Shown: positions 41,606-51,161 of the stretch, one piece after another
How the letters are laid out: the number at the start of each line of letters is the position of its first letter
How positions within the stretch are numbered: the stretch's first letter is position 1
Assembly: GCF_900100705.1 (NCBI RefSeq)
Contig: NZ_FNCH01000019.1
Location: 33,983 to 97,982, forward strand
Direction: 5' to 3'
Source of the DNA: Pedobacter terrae
GTDB taxonomy: Bacteria; Bacteroidota; Bacteroidia; Sphingobacteriales; Sphingobacteriaceae
Length of the DNA stretch: 64,000 nt
Notes under the pieces: generated by a model
What the model was told of the DNA's origin: nothing
What the model saw: only the letters and a program-made list of their open reading frames with translations
The model's database searches: none
Program-made: the position numbers and the translations under genes

Positions 41606-43006
41606 ATGAATTTTAGATATAAGCATTCCCTTTTAATCGGTTTAGCCATTGTTGCCCTGAGTGCCTGCGTAACTAAAAAATACGAACGTCCTCAGGTAAA
41701 AAGCGAGGGTTTATACCGGGATAATAATACAACAGATACGACTACAATGGCAGACCTGCAGTGGAAAACCTTGTTTTCGGATACCACTTTACAGTCGCTG
41801 ATCCAACAAGGAATAAATGAAAATTTAGACCTGAAACAAGCCATTGAGCGGATCAAAATTGCAGAGGCTACTTTAATACAGAGTCGTGGAGCATTACTAC
41901 CAAGCTTGCAGGCTGATGTAAATGTGACTGACAATAAGCAGTCGCAGGCCTCCTTAAACTTTCCTCCCGGGATTAATATTAATTTAGAAACCCAAACCTA
42001 TAAGGCGCAGCTGAGCACTAGCTGGGAGGCTGATATATGGGGAAAATTAACAAGCGCAAAACGTGGCGCATATGCAACCTTACTGCAAACTGATGCCGCA
42101 AAAAGAGCTGTCCAAACGCAATTAATCGCCACTATTGCCAACAACTATTATACGTTATTGGCGCTCGATAAACAATTGGCCATTACTGAACAAACCATTA
42201 AGGTGAGAACGCAGGATGTGGAAACCATGAGAGAATTAAAACAAGGTGCGGTGGTAAATGGTGCGGCGGTTGTACAAAGTGAAGCGAATTTATACGCTGC
42301 TCAAGTAACCTTACCTGATTTAAAAAGAAGCATTAAAGAAGCTGAAAATGCATTAAGTGTATTGGTAGCCAAAGCACCGAATGCGATTAATCGTACTACC
42401 TTAGATCAACAGACTCCTTATGCGAATTTACAGACAGGTGTTTCTGCACAATTATTAAAAAACCGCCCGGATGTAATCGCTGCAGAATTTGGTTTTAGGT
42501 CAGCTTTCGAAAATACCAATGTAGCGAAGGCGTACTTTTACCCTGCATTAACGATTACCGCAGCCGGTGGATTATCAAGTTTACAATTACAGGATTTCTT
42601 TAGCAAATCTATCTTCTATAATTTGGTGGGCGGTTTAACACAGCCAATTTTTGCAAGGGGAGCAAATAAAGCCCGCCTAAAAACAGCTGAAGCCAATCAA
42701 CAGATTGCTTTTTATAACTTTCAACAGACGCTATTAACTGGTGGACAGGAAGTATCAAATGCCTTGTATGCTTATCAAACGGCGGCAGAGAAAGAGGAAA
42801 CGAGGGCAAAACAAATTGCCTCTTTAACGAAAGCAGTAGATTTTACCAAAGAATTATTGCGCTACAGCTCAGCAACAAATTATACGGATGTGTTAACTTC
42901 AGAACAAAGTTTGTTAACCGCTCAATTGAACGGGATTAATGATCGATTACAAAAATTACAGTCAGTGGTAAATCTATACCGCGCACTGGGTGGTGGTTGG
43001 AAATAA
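41606..43006 (+). CDS. RND efflux outer-membrane factor lipoprotein (OprM/NodT-like)
   Basis: From ATG 41606 (MNFRYKHSLLIGLAIVALSACVTKKYERP) the product has 466 residues. It has a lipobox LSAC and two TolC-type repeats, each with long helices and short strands (LNANL...-type heptads; LLKNRPDVIAAEFGFRSAF marks the second repeat). It forms the trimeric outer-membrane channel of the pump. A longer frame starting at 41537 overlaps the pump gene and lacks sense as a leader. A terminator follows. Confidence 0.94.
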   Translation: MNFRYKHSLLIGLAIVALSACVTKKYERPQVKSEGLYRDNNTTDTTTMADLQWKTLFSDTTLQSLIQQGINENLDLKQAIERIKIAEATLIQSRGALLPSLQADVNVTDNKQSQASLNFPPGININLETQTYKAQLSTSWEADIWGKLTSAKRGAYATLLQTDAAKRAVQTQLIATIANNYYTLLALDKQLAITEQTIKVRTQDVETMRELKQGAVVNGAAVVQSEANLYAAQVTLPDLKRSIKEAENALSVLVAKAPNAINRTTLDQQTPYANLQTGVSAQLLKNRPDVIAAEFGFRSAFENTNVAKAYFYPALTITAAGGLSSLQLQDFFSKSIFYNLVGGLTQPIFARGANKARLKTAEANQQIAFYNFQQTLLTGGQEVSNALYAYQTAAEKEETRAKQIASLTKAVDFTKELLRYSSATNYTDVLTSEQSLLTAQLNGINDRLQKLQSVVNLYRALGGGWK

Positions 43007-43027
43007 ACAGTCATAAAAAGTACGTTA

Positions 43028-43060
43028 AGGGCATTCTGATTTATACAGGATGCCTTTTTT
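43028..43060 (+). terminator. Terminator of the RND efflux operon
   Basis: AGGGCATTCTG pairs with CAGGATGCCT (one mismatch) around ATTTATA and runs into TTTTTT, 21 bases after the channel stop. Confidence 0.8.
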
Positions 43061-43069
43061 ATTTCACGG

Positions 43070-43300
43070 GTTGTGTTGGTACAGGCAATCGCGTTATGTT
43101 TTTGCCACGAAAGCACAGATTAGCACGGAAGTTTTTGTTTGTCATCACGAGTGATATTTTATTGTAAAAATCAATATTAATGAGGAACCGCAACGTAGTG
43201 ATACCGCCTGGTAAACAATCAGGGCAAGTCAGTTTAAGAAAGATAATGTAGGCTTGTGAACTAAAATCCTGGTCACTAAACTTTGTTTGTACCAAAAAAT
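43070..43300. repeat. Dispersed repeat fragments upstream of the SNF2-type helicase
   Basis: The 460-base gap 43007-43466 has no gene. It contains GCCACGAAAGCACAGATTAG (the CCACRRAAACACAGA motif also near 1438 and 57210) and a GTCATCACGAGTGATATTTT block of the GTCAT family. GGAACCGCAACGTAGTGATACC follows. The last 150 bases are AT-rich and probably hold the helicase promoter. Confidence 0.5.
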
Positions 43301-43466
43301 TAATATCTGTAGGCTAAATTATCCCCATCATAGTTCATTTTCAACGGATATTAAAAATCTATACCTTTTTATGCTAAAAAAGGCCAGTTTTTTTGATGTA
43401 ACCGCAAAATATTGTAAGTTTAATTTTTTTTAAGCGCTTAGCTTAGAAAAATTTTTAAACCAATCA

Positions 43467-46358
43467 ATGTTACGTGTCGATAGTTCTAAAGCCTGTAAAG
43501 TGGTGTACTCTTTGTGCAAGCATGAGTATTTGGGCTATTTAATTGAACCACACGTAGTTCAGCTAAATCCACAGGGAGATTTTTCCTTTACTTATCAACG
43601 AATTTTCACCCACACCGCTGAAGAATTTAATGCCTGTTTGACTGACATTGATTATAAACTGATCAGGATTTTGGATGATATTGAGCAGGATTCGCTCATT
43701 AAAAAGTATTATAAAAAATTAATCAGACCTACTGAATTCTTTACCAAAATTTTCGACGATAAGTTTTATGAAAGTGTTCGTCCTAAAATTGAAAAGAAAC
43801 TTGCCGAAGCTTTAGAAATCTTAAAGGTCAAAAATGAGCTTTATATAATGGACAAAGATGGCTGGCCTGTAGAACGCAAAATCGAACTTGCTCATGAGCC
43901 TGCTTCTATCCTTTTCCATTTCCGGAGGAATGAAACAGAAACACGTTATTTTCCTACCATCAAATACCAGAACCTGCGCATCGAATTCATGTTTAAAGAG
44001 GCGCAGATTATTAGCAACAAACCTGCCTGGTTATTGCTGAATGATGTATTATACTTTTTTGATCAGGATATTGAGGGCAAGAAATTACAGCCCTTTTTAA
44101 ATAAACGCTTTATAGCCATACCCAAAACAACTGAAGCCACTTATTTCGAAAAATTTGTTGCGCCCTTAATAGAAAAACACCACGTGTATGCTGAAGGTTT
44201 CGAGATCCGGACCGAGCAATTTGAGGCTATACCAGTGATTAAGGTTTTATATGTTGATGGTGGTCTTTCTCAGATTCAGCTATATTTTAAATATGGGGAG
44301 TACACATTCTCAGTAGAAAATGCACATAAAGTTACGGTACGTTTAGAAAAAACAGAAGATAACTATATTTTCCACCGTATTAGACGTTCGGCAGACTGGG
44401 AGAAAAAACAGTTCAATTTGCTCCTCTCCTTAGGGCTTAAAAAAACAAGTTCTTTGTTCAGTAATCTGGAAGTAGCTTCAGCAGAAGAAAACCCAAGTTA
44501 TGGCGCCATAAACTGGGTAAATGAGCATATCGAAATCTTAGAGGCATCGGGTTTTGAAATTGAACAGGCTACAGGACAGAAAAAATTTGTACTCGGTGCC
44601 AGTAAAATCGACCTGGAGGTTAAAGAAGGAAATGATTGGTTCGATATCCATGCAGTGGTTTGGTTTGGTAAATACCAGATCCCGTTTCTATCTTTAAAAC
44701 AACATATTTTACATAAAAGGCGCGAATTTTTATTACCCGACGGAGAAATAGCCATTATCCCTGATAAGTGGTTTACGCAATACGGCAGTTTGTTCAGTTT
44801 GGCAGAAACAGGGCAAACGCTTAAATTAAAGAAACACCATATCGGTTTAATTAATGACCTGGCTGAAGATAGACTGGCTAATGTTACACTCGAGCGTAAA
44901 CTTCAGCGTCTTTCGGATTTTGAGGATATTGCCGATACACAGATGCCGGTTCATTTTAAAGGTAGTTTGCGCGATTATCAGAAAGCTGGTTATAACTGGT
45001 TCAGCTTTTTACGCGAATATAATTTTGGTGGCTGTTTAGCAGATGATATGGGTTTGGGTAAAACCATCCAGACCTTAGCCATGCTGCAAAAAGTGAAGGA
45101 AGATGATCAACTGGTGGAAACGCAAACCACGTCGCTGATTATTATGCCAACTTCTTTAATTTATAACTGGTTAACAGAGGCTAAAAAATTTACCCCGAAA
45201 CTTAAAATACTGGCCCATACAGGTACTAATCGTAATAAAGATGTAGCCAATTTTGCCAATTACGACATTATCATTACCACTTATGGTGTAACCAGGGTAG
45301 ATGTAGATGAGTTAAAAAACTTCTATTTCAATTACATTATTCTTGATGAAAGTCAGAACATTAAAAACCCGGCATCAAAATCTTTCAAAGCCGTCAGAAG
45401 CTTAAAATCAAAACACAAACTGATTCTGAGTGGTACACCGGTAGAGAATTCGGTAAGTGATTTATGGTCGCAGTTAACTTTCTTAAATCCAGGCTTATTA
45501 GGTACGCAGGCATTTTTTTACGAAGAATATGTACAGGCAATAGAAAAGAAAAAGGACGAGGAAAAAGCACGTAAACTCCAATCTATTATCAAACCTTTTG
45601 TACTCCGCAGAACAAAAGAGCAGGTAGCGGCAGAATTACCTCCTAAAACGGAACAGGTAATTTATTGCGACATGAGTGAAGACCAGGCCGCTTATTACGA
45701 AAAAACAAAATCAGCCTACCGTAATGATTTATTGCAGAGCATGGATGACGGAACTTTCGCTCGGAAACAGGTTCAGCTTTTACAGGGATTAACCGCTTTA
45801 CGTCAGCTCGCTAACCACCCTGTAATGATTGATGGGGAGTACATTTCTGATTCTGGCAAATTTGAAAACGTCATCCATACGTTAGATAATGTGCTTAAGG
45901 GCGGGCATAAAGTTTTAGTATTTTCACAATTTGTAAAACACCTGGATATCTTCAAAAAACATTTTGAAGCAGAACATATACCATTTGCTTATTTAGATGG
46001 CTCAACCCGTAACCGTGGCGAGATCGTTTCTGAATTTCAGCAGAATACCGAGCTGAAGGTTTTCTTAATCTCCATCAAAGCTGGTGGTGTTGGTTTAAAT
46101 TTAACCCAGGCCGATTACGTTTTTATCCTCGATCCGTGGTGGAACCCTGCAGTAGAACAGCAGGCTATTGATAGAACCCACCGGATTGGTCAGGATAAAA
46201 AAGTCTTTATCTATAAATTCATCGCAAAAGATACTGTCGAGGAGAAAATTTTAGCTTTACAGAACCGTAAAAAATCTTTAGCCAATTCATTGATCACTAC
46301 CGAAGAAAGTTTCTTTAAATCACTGAGTAAAGAGGATATCAGAGATATTTTAAACTAA
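43467..46358 (+). CDS. SNF2/SWI2-family DEAD/DEAH-like ATPase (helicase)
   Basis: The 963-residue protein has an N-terminal region of about 480 residues without clear motifs, then the two-lobed Snf2 motor. Motif I is DDMGLGKTIQTL (about 528), motif II ILDESQN (about 627) and motif III SGTPVENSVSDLWSQL. The helicase C lobe has VFSQFVKHLDIF, SIKAGGVGLNLTQAD and QAIDRTHRIGQ. Bacterial members (RapA/HepA-like or stand-alone Snf2) translocate on double-stranded DNA; the partner process is not shown. No methylase, nuclease or phospholipase-type defence gene is adjacent, so I do not call it a defence system. Confidence 0.93.
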   Translation: MLRVDSSKACKVVYSLCKHEYLGYLIEPHVVQLNPQGDFSFTYQRIFTHTAEEFNACLTDIDYKLIRILDDIEQDSLIKKYYKKLIRPTEFFTKIFDDKFYESVRPKIEKKLAEALEILKVKNELYIMDKDGWPVERKIELAHEPASILFHFRRNETETRYFPTIKYQNLRIEFMFKEAQIISNKPAWLLLNDVLYFFDQDIEGKKLQPFLNKRFIAIPKTTEATYFEKFVAPLIEKHHVYAEGFEIRTEQFEAIPVIKVLYVDGGLSQIQLYFKYGEYTFSVENAHKVTVRLEKTEDNYIFHRIRRSADWEKKQFNLLLSLGLKKTSSLFSNLEVASAEENPSYGAINWVNEHIEILEASGFEIEQATGQKKFVLGASKIDLEVKEGNDWFDIHAVVWFGKYQIPFLSLKQHILHKRREFLLPDGEIAIIPDKWFTQYGSLFSLAETGQTLKLKKHHIGLINDLAEDRLANVTLERKLQRLSDFEDIADTQMPVHFKGSLRDYQKAGYNWFSFLREYNFGGCLADDMGLGKTIQTLAMLQKVKEDDQLVETQTTSLIIMPTSLIYNWLTEAKKFTPKLKILAHTGTNRNKDVANFANYDIIITTYGVTRVDVDELKNFYFNYIILDESQNIKNPASKSFKAVRSLKSKHKLILSGTPVENSVSDLWSQLTFLNPGLLGTQAFFYEEYVQAIEKKKDEEKARKLQSIIKPFVLRRTKEQVAAELPPKTEQVIYCDMSEDQAAYYEKTKSAYRNDLLQSMDDGTFARKQVQLLQGLTALRQLANHPVMIDGEYISDSGKFENVIHTLDNVLKGGHKVLVFSQFVKHLDIFKKHFEAEHIPFAYLDGSTRNRGEIVSEFQQNTELKVFLISIKAGGVGLNLTQADYVFILDPWWNPAVEQQAIDRTHRIGQDKKVFIYKFIAKDTVEEKILALQNRKKSLANSLITTEESFFKSLSKEDIRDILN

Positions 46359-46433
46359 TATAAAGTATTTACAGTCATTGGTTAATATAACCCATCTGAG
46401 CAAGTTGAATTTTGAAAGTAAATCAGTCACATA

Positions 46434-46584
46434 CGTCAACCCTGACTTGTAGCGAAGTGGAAAGGTACGAAGTAAACCGAGCCTTAAGCGAGCTCACCGA
46501 AGGTAATTTATTTCAGGGTCTTGATAACCAATAAGATGCTGAAACACCCGTCCGACCGACCAGGCGGAAGTTCAGCAGGACGAT
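46434..46584. repeat. CGTCAACCCTGAC-type intergenic element
   Basis: The 310-base gap 46359-46669 holds this element from CGTCAACCCTGACTTG to GTTCAGCAGGACGAT. TTTCAGGGTCTTGATAACC and GATGCTGAAAC segments lie inside. Complementary CCCTGA/TCAGGG pairs allow folding. Short GC-rich stretches (GACCGACCAGGCGGAAG) look like insertions into the core repeat. Confidence 0.6.
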
Positions 46585-46669
46585 TCTCAGAGATGATCCC
46601 ATATTTAAAATTCTTTTCAAACTCATTTCCTCCTTACTTGTTATACAATAGAACATAAATTCTACTATT

Positions 46670-46987
46670 ATGACAAATCAAGATTTTAATACCGCAGTAA
46701 ATAATGTTAAAGAGGCATGGAAATATCCAGAGTTATTTGAAAATGTTTCGAAATCAGAACGTTGGTTATCTGGCGCAGCGGGTACATATTTACTTTTTAA
46801 AGGTATTACCAGCATTTTTTCGCATCCTGTAATTGGTCTGACTGGCGCAGCAATTGGTGCAGGATTACTTTACCGTGGGATTACAGGCTACTGCCCAATG
46901 CGCGATTTAGCAGAACAACGAGGAGAAGATGTAGCGCCTGATGAGGTCGTGATAACTGAAACCTATGTTGTTGACGATTTAGGGTAA
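46670..46987 (+). CDS. DUF2892 (YgaP-like transmembrane) protein
   Basis: The 105-residue protein has an N-terminal polar part (NNVKEAWKYPELFENVSKSERW). Two hydrophobic hairpin helices follow (about 36-75, LSGAAGTYLLFKGITSIF and PVIGLTGAAIGAGLLYRG), then the conserved GYCPM Cys motif and an acidic tail. DUF2892 proteins are small inner-membrane proteins, sometimes fused to rhodaneses; the function is not established. It lies alone, 66 bases before the DUF1080 gene. Confidence 0.82.
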   Translation: MTNQDFNTAVNNVKEAWKYPELFENVSKSERWLSGAAGTYLLFKGITSIFSHPVIGLTGAAIGAGLLYRGITGYCPMRDLAEQRGEDVAPDEVVITETYVVDDLG

Positions 46988-47053
46988 AATTTTAAATACT
47001 AAATTTCCATTTCTTAATAAACTGGTTAACTTTAAAAAAGTTAACCCACTATC

Positions 47054-47836
47054 ATGAACAAGTACACACTATTATTTATCCCGGCACTTTTTGCAGGGCA
47101 AGTTATGGCACAAGATAAGAAACCAGATCCTGCCAACGATCCAAAAACAACAGAGGTTTGGGAACCTGTTCCTAAAATTGTTACGCCGGGTAAATTGCCT
47201 CAGGATGCACCATCTGATGCTATTATTCTTTTTAACGGTAGAAATTTAGATGCGTGGCACGCTGTTAAAGACCCGGCTAAACCAGCTGCATGGACAATTG
47301 ATGATGGCTTTTTTACCGTGAAAAAAGGTACTGGAAACATCGAAACCAATAAAAAGTTTACCGATTACCAGCTGCATATGGAATGGAAAATTCCTGAAAA
47401 CATTACAGGCGAAGGTCAGGCACGTGGAAATAGCGGCGTGTTTTTAGCTTCAACCGGGGGTGGTGATGATGGTTACGAAATCCAGATTTTAGATGTTTAC
47501 AACAATAAAACCTATGTGAACGGACAAACAGGAAGTGTTTATAAACAGGCAGTTCCTTTAGCTAATGCCAACAAAAAACCTGGCGAATGGCAATATTACG
47601 ACATCATTTGGAATGCACCACGTTTTAACGAAGATGGAACCCTACAAAAACCAGCAAGTGTTACCTTATTTTTAAATGGCGTACTTCTACAGAATGGATT
47701 TGTATTAAAGGGTGCAACAAGGTACATCGGTGCCCCTGAATATAAAAAACATGGCCCTTCTTCTATTAAATTACAAGATCACGGCGATCCAAGTCCGGCC
47801 ATTAGCTACAGAAACATCTGGGTAAGAGAACTATAA
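47054..47836 (+). CDS. Secreted DUF1080 protein (3-keto-disaccharide hydrolase-like)
   Basis: The 260-residue protein has a signal peptide (MNKYTLLFIPALFAGQVMAQ) and a concanavalin-like DUF1080 domain from about residue 55: AIILFNGRNLDAWHAV, YQLHMEWKIPE, RGNSGVFLAS, YEIQILDVYNNKTY, GPSSIKLQDHGDPSPAISYRNIWVREL. Family members act on disaccharide derivatives in the periplasm or are of unknown activity. It is monocistronic with a terminator after a 150-base gap. Confidence 0.92.
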   Translation: MNKYTLLFIPALFAGQVMAQDKKPDPANDPKTTEVWEPVPKIVTPGKLPQDAPSDAIILFNGRNLDAWHAVKDPAKPAAWTIDDGFFTVKKGTGNIETNKKFTDYQLHMEWKIPENITGEGQARGNSGVFLASTGGGDDGYEIQILDVYNNKTYVNGQTGSVYKQAVPLANANKKPGEWQYYDIIWNAPRFNEDGTLQKPASVTLFLNGVLLQNGFVLKGATRYIGAPEYKKHGPSSIKLQDHGDPSPAISYRNIWVREL

Positions 47837-47983
47837 TTAGATGTCTTTGTTTATAACAAGGATCGAAGAGAATTGCGATTGTATCGCTTAAAGGAATTAT
47901 AGTCACATTAAAAATGTGAAGTTCATACATCCCGGTTGCAAATAGTGACGATAGAAATTATAATTTCAACAAAACAACAATAA

Positions 47984-48014
47984 GGAACCTGCAGGCCAAA
48001 AGCTTGCAGGTTTT
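47984..48014 (+). terminator. Terminator after the DUF1080 gene
   Basis: AACCTGCA pairs with TGCAGGTT around an 11-base loop and runs into TTTTG. It lies 150 bases after the DUF1080 stop and 60 bases before the next start, so it may mark a transcript end with a long 3' region. Confidence 0.7.
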
Positions 48015-48073
48015 GTTTTATAAAATAATTTGACGGATAATTGTAATCAGATATTTAAGATCGGATTTTTTTT

Positions 48074-48682
48074 ATGAACAAAGGCAGATTAGAGGCATTT
48101 AGTGATGGTGTAATTGCAATTATCATCACCATTATGGTTTTGGAAATCAAAGTACCTGAACATGGCGAAACTTTAGCAACCTTAAAACCGCTTTTCCCAA
48201 AATTCATCAGTTATATCCTAAGTTTCATTTACGTTGGCATTTACTGGAACAATCATCACCATCTATTGCATGCCGTTAAAAGGGTAAACGGATCAATGCT
48301 TTGGGCCAATCTAAATTTCTTATTCTGGCTTTCACTTTTTCCGTTTGCGGCTGGCTGGATGGGCGAACACCACTTTGCACTGTGGCCGGTTATTGTGTAT
48401 GGTGTGGTATTACTTCTAGCAGCCATTTCTTATACCTTATTGGTCATTATCATTAAAAAAACAGAAGGTCAGCACTCTTTAGTGGTACATGCCATTGGTA
48501 ATGATGCTAAAGGAAAATTCTCGTTGTTATTCTATATTGCGGGTGTTGGATTAAGTTTTATCAACCCATGGATTGGCGTAGCGCTTTATTTCGCGGTGGC
48601 CTGTATCTGGTTTATTCCTGATAGCAGAATCGAAAACGCCATGCGCGAGCAGGGTTTCATTGATAATGAGCAAGCTAACTAG
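48074..48682 (+). CDS. TMEM175-family (DUF1211) potassium channel-like protein
   Basis: The 202-residue integral membrane protein has the family's FSDG motif (residues 9-12 in RLEAFSDGVIAIIITIMVLEI). Helices two and three carry YWNNHHHLLHAVKRVNG and LFWLSLFPFAAGWMGEH, as in the single-repeat bacterial proteins. Bacterial TMEM175 homologues form tetrameric K+ channels. There is no operon partner; an intergenic repeat follows. Confidence 0.93.
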   Translation: MNKGRLEAFSDGVIAIIITIMVLEIKVPEHGETLATLKPLFPKFISYILSFIYVGIYWNNHHHLLHAVKRVNGSMLWANLNFLFWLSLFPFAAGWMGEHHFALWPVIVYGVVLLLAAISYTLLVIIIKKTEGQHSLVVHAIGNDAKGKFSLLFYIAGVGLSFINPWIGVALYFAVACIWFIPDSRIENAMREQGFIDNEQAN

Positions 48683-48715
48683 CATCAATACAATACCGGC
48701 AGGCATTAGGCAGTT

Positions 48716-48897
48716 AGCCGGAAATAGCCACACAAGCGTAGCCCCTTAGCCCCGATTGAAGTGAGCACGCCTCCCGGTTCTTCTCCGATCAATCGGCACT
48801 GAAATAGTACCGGGAGAAGTAAAACGTAAAGCGGGAAGAAACCTAAATAACAGTAGCAAGCTGCGCTCCAAATAAATGATAAGCCAGGCACATTGGT
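48716..48897. repeat. Dispersed intergenic repeat between the TMEM175-like and aat genes
   Basis: The block runs from GCCGGAAATAGCCACACAAG to GCAAGCTGCGCTCCAAATAA. It has a CTCCCGGTTCTTCTCC / GGGAGAAG complementary pair and CGATCAATCGGCACTG inside. It is GC-rich compared with its neighbours. The layout (GATTGAAGTGAGC ... AAAGCGGGAAG ... GCAAGCTGCGCTCC) resembles elements I associate with Sphingobacteriaceae intergenic regions; that association is from memory. Confidence 0.55.
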
Positions 48898-48898
48898 A

Positions 48899-49531
48899 TT
48901 AGTGGGCCTGTAGCGTTTCCATGTATAATTCCCGATCAATCATCTCTGCACCTAAACTCATCAAATGGCCATTTGGCAACTGACAGTCAATTAAATCAAT
49001 ATTCATTTTGCTTAAAAAAATAAGGGCAGCTTTTGAGGCATTACTGACATGGCTAAACATACTTTCACCACAAAAAACCCGGTTTACCTTTAAGCCGTAT
49101 AACCCCCCAACCAATTTATCCTGCTGCCAAACCTCTACACTGTGTGCATAACCTTGTTGATGGAGTTTGATATAAGCATCTTGCATGTCGTTGGTAATCC
49201 AGGTGCCGTCCTGCCCTTTTCTTTCTGTAGTGGCGCAGTTTTGGATCACCTGGGTAAAAGCCTGGTTAAAAGTAATTTTAAAAACCTCCTGTTTTAAAAT
49301 TTTCCTCATGCTTTTACTGATCTTGATTTTATCAGGATAAATCACACAGCGTTCGTGTGGCGAATACCAAAGAATAGGTTCACCTTCACTAAACCATGGA
49401 AATATACCGGTTGAATAGGCAATCAATAACCGCTCCGTACTTAAATCGCCCCCTATGGCTAACAAACCGTCCTCCTCTGCCAAGGCCGGATCAGGAAAGC
49501 CTGGATGATCATCTAGCAACTGAAAAAACAT
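48899..49531 (-). CDS. aat: Leucyl/phenylalanyl-tRNA-protein transferase
   Basis: From ATG 49531 (MFFQLLDDHPGFPDPALAEEDGLLAIGGDL) the protein has 210 residues. It contains the family core GIFPWFSEGEPILWYSPHERCV, WITNDMQDAYIKLHQQGYAHSVEVW and GLYGLKVNRVFCGESMFSHVSNASKAAL. It attaches Leu or Phe from aminoacyl-tRNA to N-terminal Lys/Arg, making substrates for ClpS-ClpAP (N-end rule). An ATG 8 codons upstream is a weaker start. clpA, infA and cydC, its neighbours in some bacteria, are absent here. Confidence 0.95.
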   Translation of the reverse strand: MFFQLLDDHPGFPDPALAEEDGLLAIGGDLSTERLLIAYSTGIFPWFSEGEPILWYSPHERCVIYPDKIKISKSMRKILKQEVFKITFNQAFTQVIQNCATTERKGQDGTWITNDMQDAYIKLHQQGYAHSVEVWQQDKLVGGLYGLKVNRVFCGESMFSHVSNASKAALIFLSKMNIDLIDCQLPNGHLMSLGAEMIDRELYMETLQAH

Positions 49532-49604
49532 GACCAAAAATAAGAAAGAAAACAAAGATTAAACCCTGACGTTCTAAATAAGTCATATTGTAAAACAGTC
49601 CATT

Positions 49605-51047
49605 ATGAATACGAAAGATAATTTCTTAAAAGTAAAACATCTTTATAACCGGGCGGGCTTCGGAATTTCTTATACCGACTTAGAAAAATTAAGCAGAAAA
49701 AGACTGGATAAAGTAGTAGATAGTTTGCTTAAAGATTCGCAAAAAGATGATCCAATTAGCTTAGTAAACGATTTTGAATCAAGACGGCAGCTTTTGGTAC
49801 AGGCTGGTTTATATGCAAAAAAAGACCTTACTGATGAGGAAAAGAAAATGCGCCAGCAAATTATCCGCGAACAGAATGATGTGAGCCGCGACCTGAATAT
49901 TGCTTTCATTACCAAGATGATCAATACAGATGCGCCCTTGAGGGAAAAGATGACGCTCTTTTGGCATGGACATTTTGCCTGCCGCAGCAACAATCCTTTT
50001 TTTGCACAACAGCTGAACAATATTCAGAGAGCAAACGCCTTAGGTAGCTTTAAAACCTTATTGGTTGAGGTTTCTAAGTCGCCTGCAATGTTACAATACC
50101 TAAATAACCAGCAGAATAAAAAAGGTAAGCCAAATGAAAATTTCGCCCGGGAACTGATGGAGCTTTTTACTTTAGGAAGAGGAAATTATTCAGAACAGGA
50201 TATTAAAGAATCTGCCCGCTCATTTACCGGCTGGATGTATGACAAAGATGGTTCGTTTATTTTCAGGAAGAATCTGCATGATCCCGGAACAAAAACGTTT
50301 TTCGGTAAAATCGGAAATTTTGAGGGCGAAAACATTATTGATATTATTCTCGAAAAACCAGAAACCGCGCATTTTATAGCCGGGAAAGTATATAAATTCT
50401 TCGTTAATGATAGCCCTAACGAGGCACATATTAAAGAACTTGCCACACATTTTTACAATTCGAAATACGACATCGCTTCAATGATGAAAAAAATGTTTAC
50501 TTCCGATTGGTTCTATAGCCCGGAAAATGTTGGCACGAAAATTAAATCACCAGCCGAATTTTTAGTTGGTTTAAGCCGCGAGTTTTATGTTACCTATAAC
50601 AAGCCACAGGTTTTAATACAGCTACAAAGCAGTTTAGGGCAATATTTATTTAACCCGCCCAATGTTGCAGGCTGGCCTGGTGGACAAAGCTGGATCGATA
50701 GTTCATCGTTAATGTTAAGAATGCGGATTCCTTCACTTGTTTTGAATGATGGAGAAATTGATTTTAGCGGCAAGGCCGACCCCGAGGATGAAGCGGTAAT
50801 TGCTTTAAGCCGAACGGCTACCACCAATGCAAATGCCAACTCGAAACCAAAATCTTACGTAAATGCAAATGCAGACTGGCCTAAATTTTTAAGCACGCTG
50901 CCAAAGGGATTAACACCACTGGAACTCACCGAATTTTTATTGCAACCGAAACTGAATACCAAAATAACAACGATGGTAGGCGATAATAAAGGATTGAGAA
51001 GCACGGCGGTAGAAATTACAAGCATGCCAGAGTATCAGTTGTGCTAG
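49605..51047 (+). CDS. DUF1800 family protein
   Basis: The 480-residue protein has the DUF1800 pattern. The N-terminal HLYNRAGFGIS is followed by the central ALREKMTLFWHGHFAC-like segment (here APLREKMTLFWHGHFA). ENFARELMELFTLGRGNYSEQDIKESARSFTGW and NVAGWPGGQSWIDSSSLMLRM complete it. No signal peptide is evident. These genes are usually followed by DUF1501 genes, as here; both products are thought to act in the envelope, without a proven function. Confidence 0.92.
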   Translation: MNTKDNFLKVKHLYNRAGFGISYTDLEKLSRKRLDKVVDSLLKDSQKDDPISLVNDFESRRQLLVQAGLYAKKDLTDEEKKMRQQIIREQNDVSRDLNIAFITKMINTDAPLREKMTLFWHGHFACRSNNPFFAQQLNNIQRANALGSFKTLLVEVSKSPAMLQYLNNQQNKKGKPNENFARELMELFTLGRGNYSEQDIKESARSFTGWMYDKDGSFIFRKNLHDPGTKTFFGKIGNFEGENIIDIILEKPETAHFIAGKVYKFFVNDSPNEAHIKELATHFYNSKYDIASMMKKMFTSDWFYSPENVGTKIKSPAEFLVGLSREFYVTYNKPQVLIQLQSSLGQYLFNPPNVAGWPGGQSWIDSSSLMLRMRIPSLVLNDGEIDFSGKADPEDEAVIALSRTATTNANANSKPKSYVNANADWPKFLSTLPKGLTPLELTEFLLQPKLNTKITTMVGDNKGLRSTAVEITSMPEYQLC

Positions 51048-51161
51048 GCTTATGTTTGTTGATCGTTAATAGCTCATGGTCAATAGCCGTTTTCGCTAAA
51101 CATCCAGGCAATCAACCATCAACCGATAAACCATTGACAAGTGAACAAAAACACCAATAAG

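Noticed and set aside
43467..46358. SNF2-type helicase as part of a phage-defence system (DISARM-like)
   Set aside because: No methylase, phospholipase-D or DUF1998-type partner is adjacent; the neighbours are an RND operon and small membrane proteins.
48706..48939. Minus-strand open frame of 77 codons with hydrophobic residues
   Set aside because: It covers the dispersed intergenic repeat and runs into the aat gene; the apparent helix comes from the repeat.
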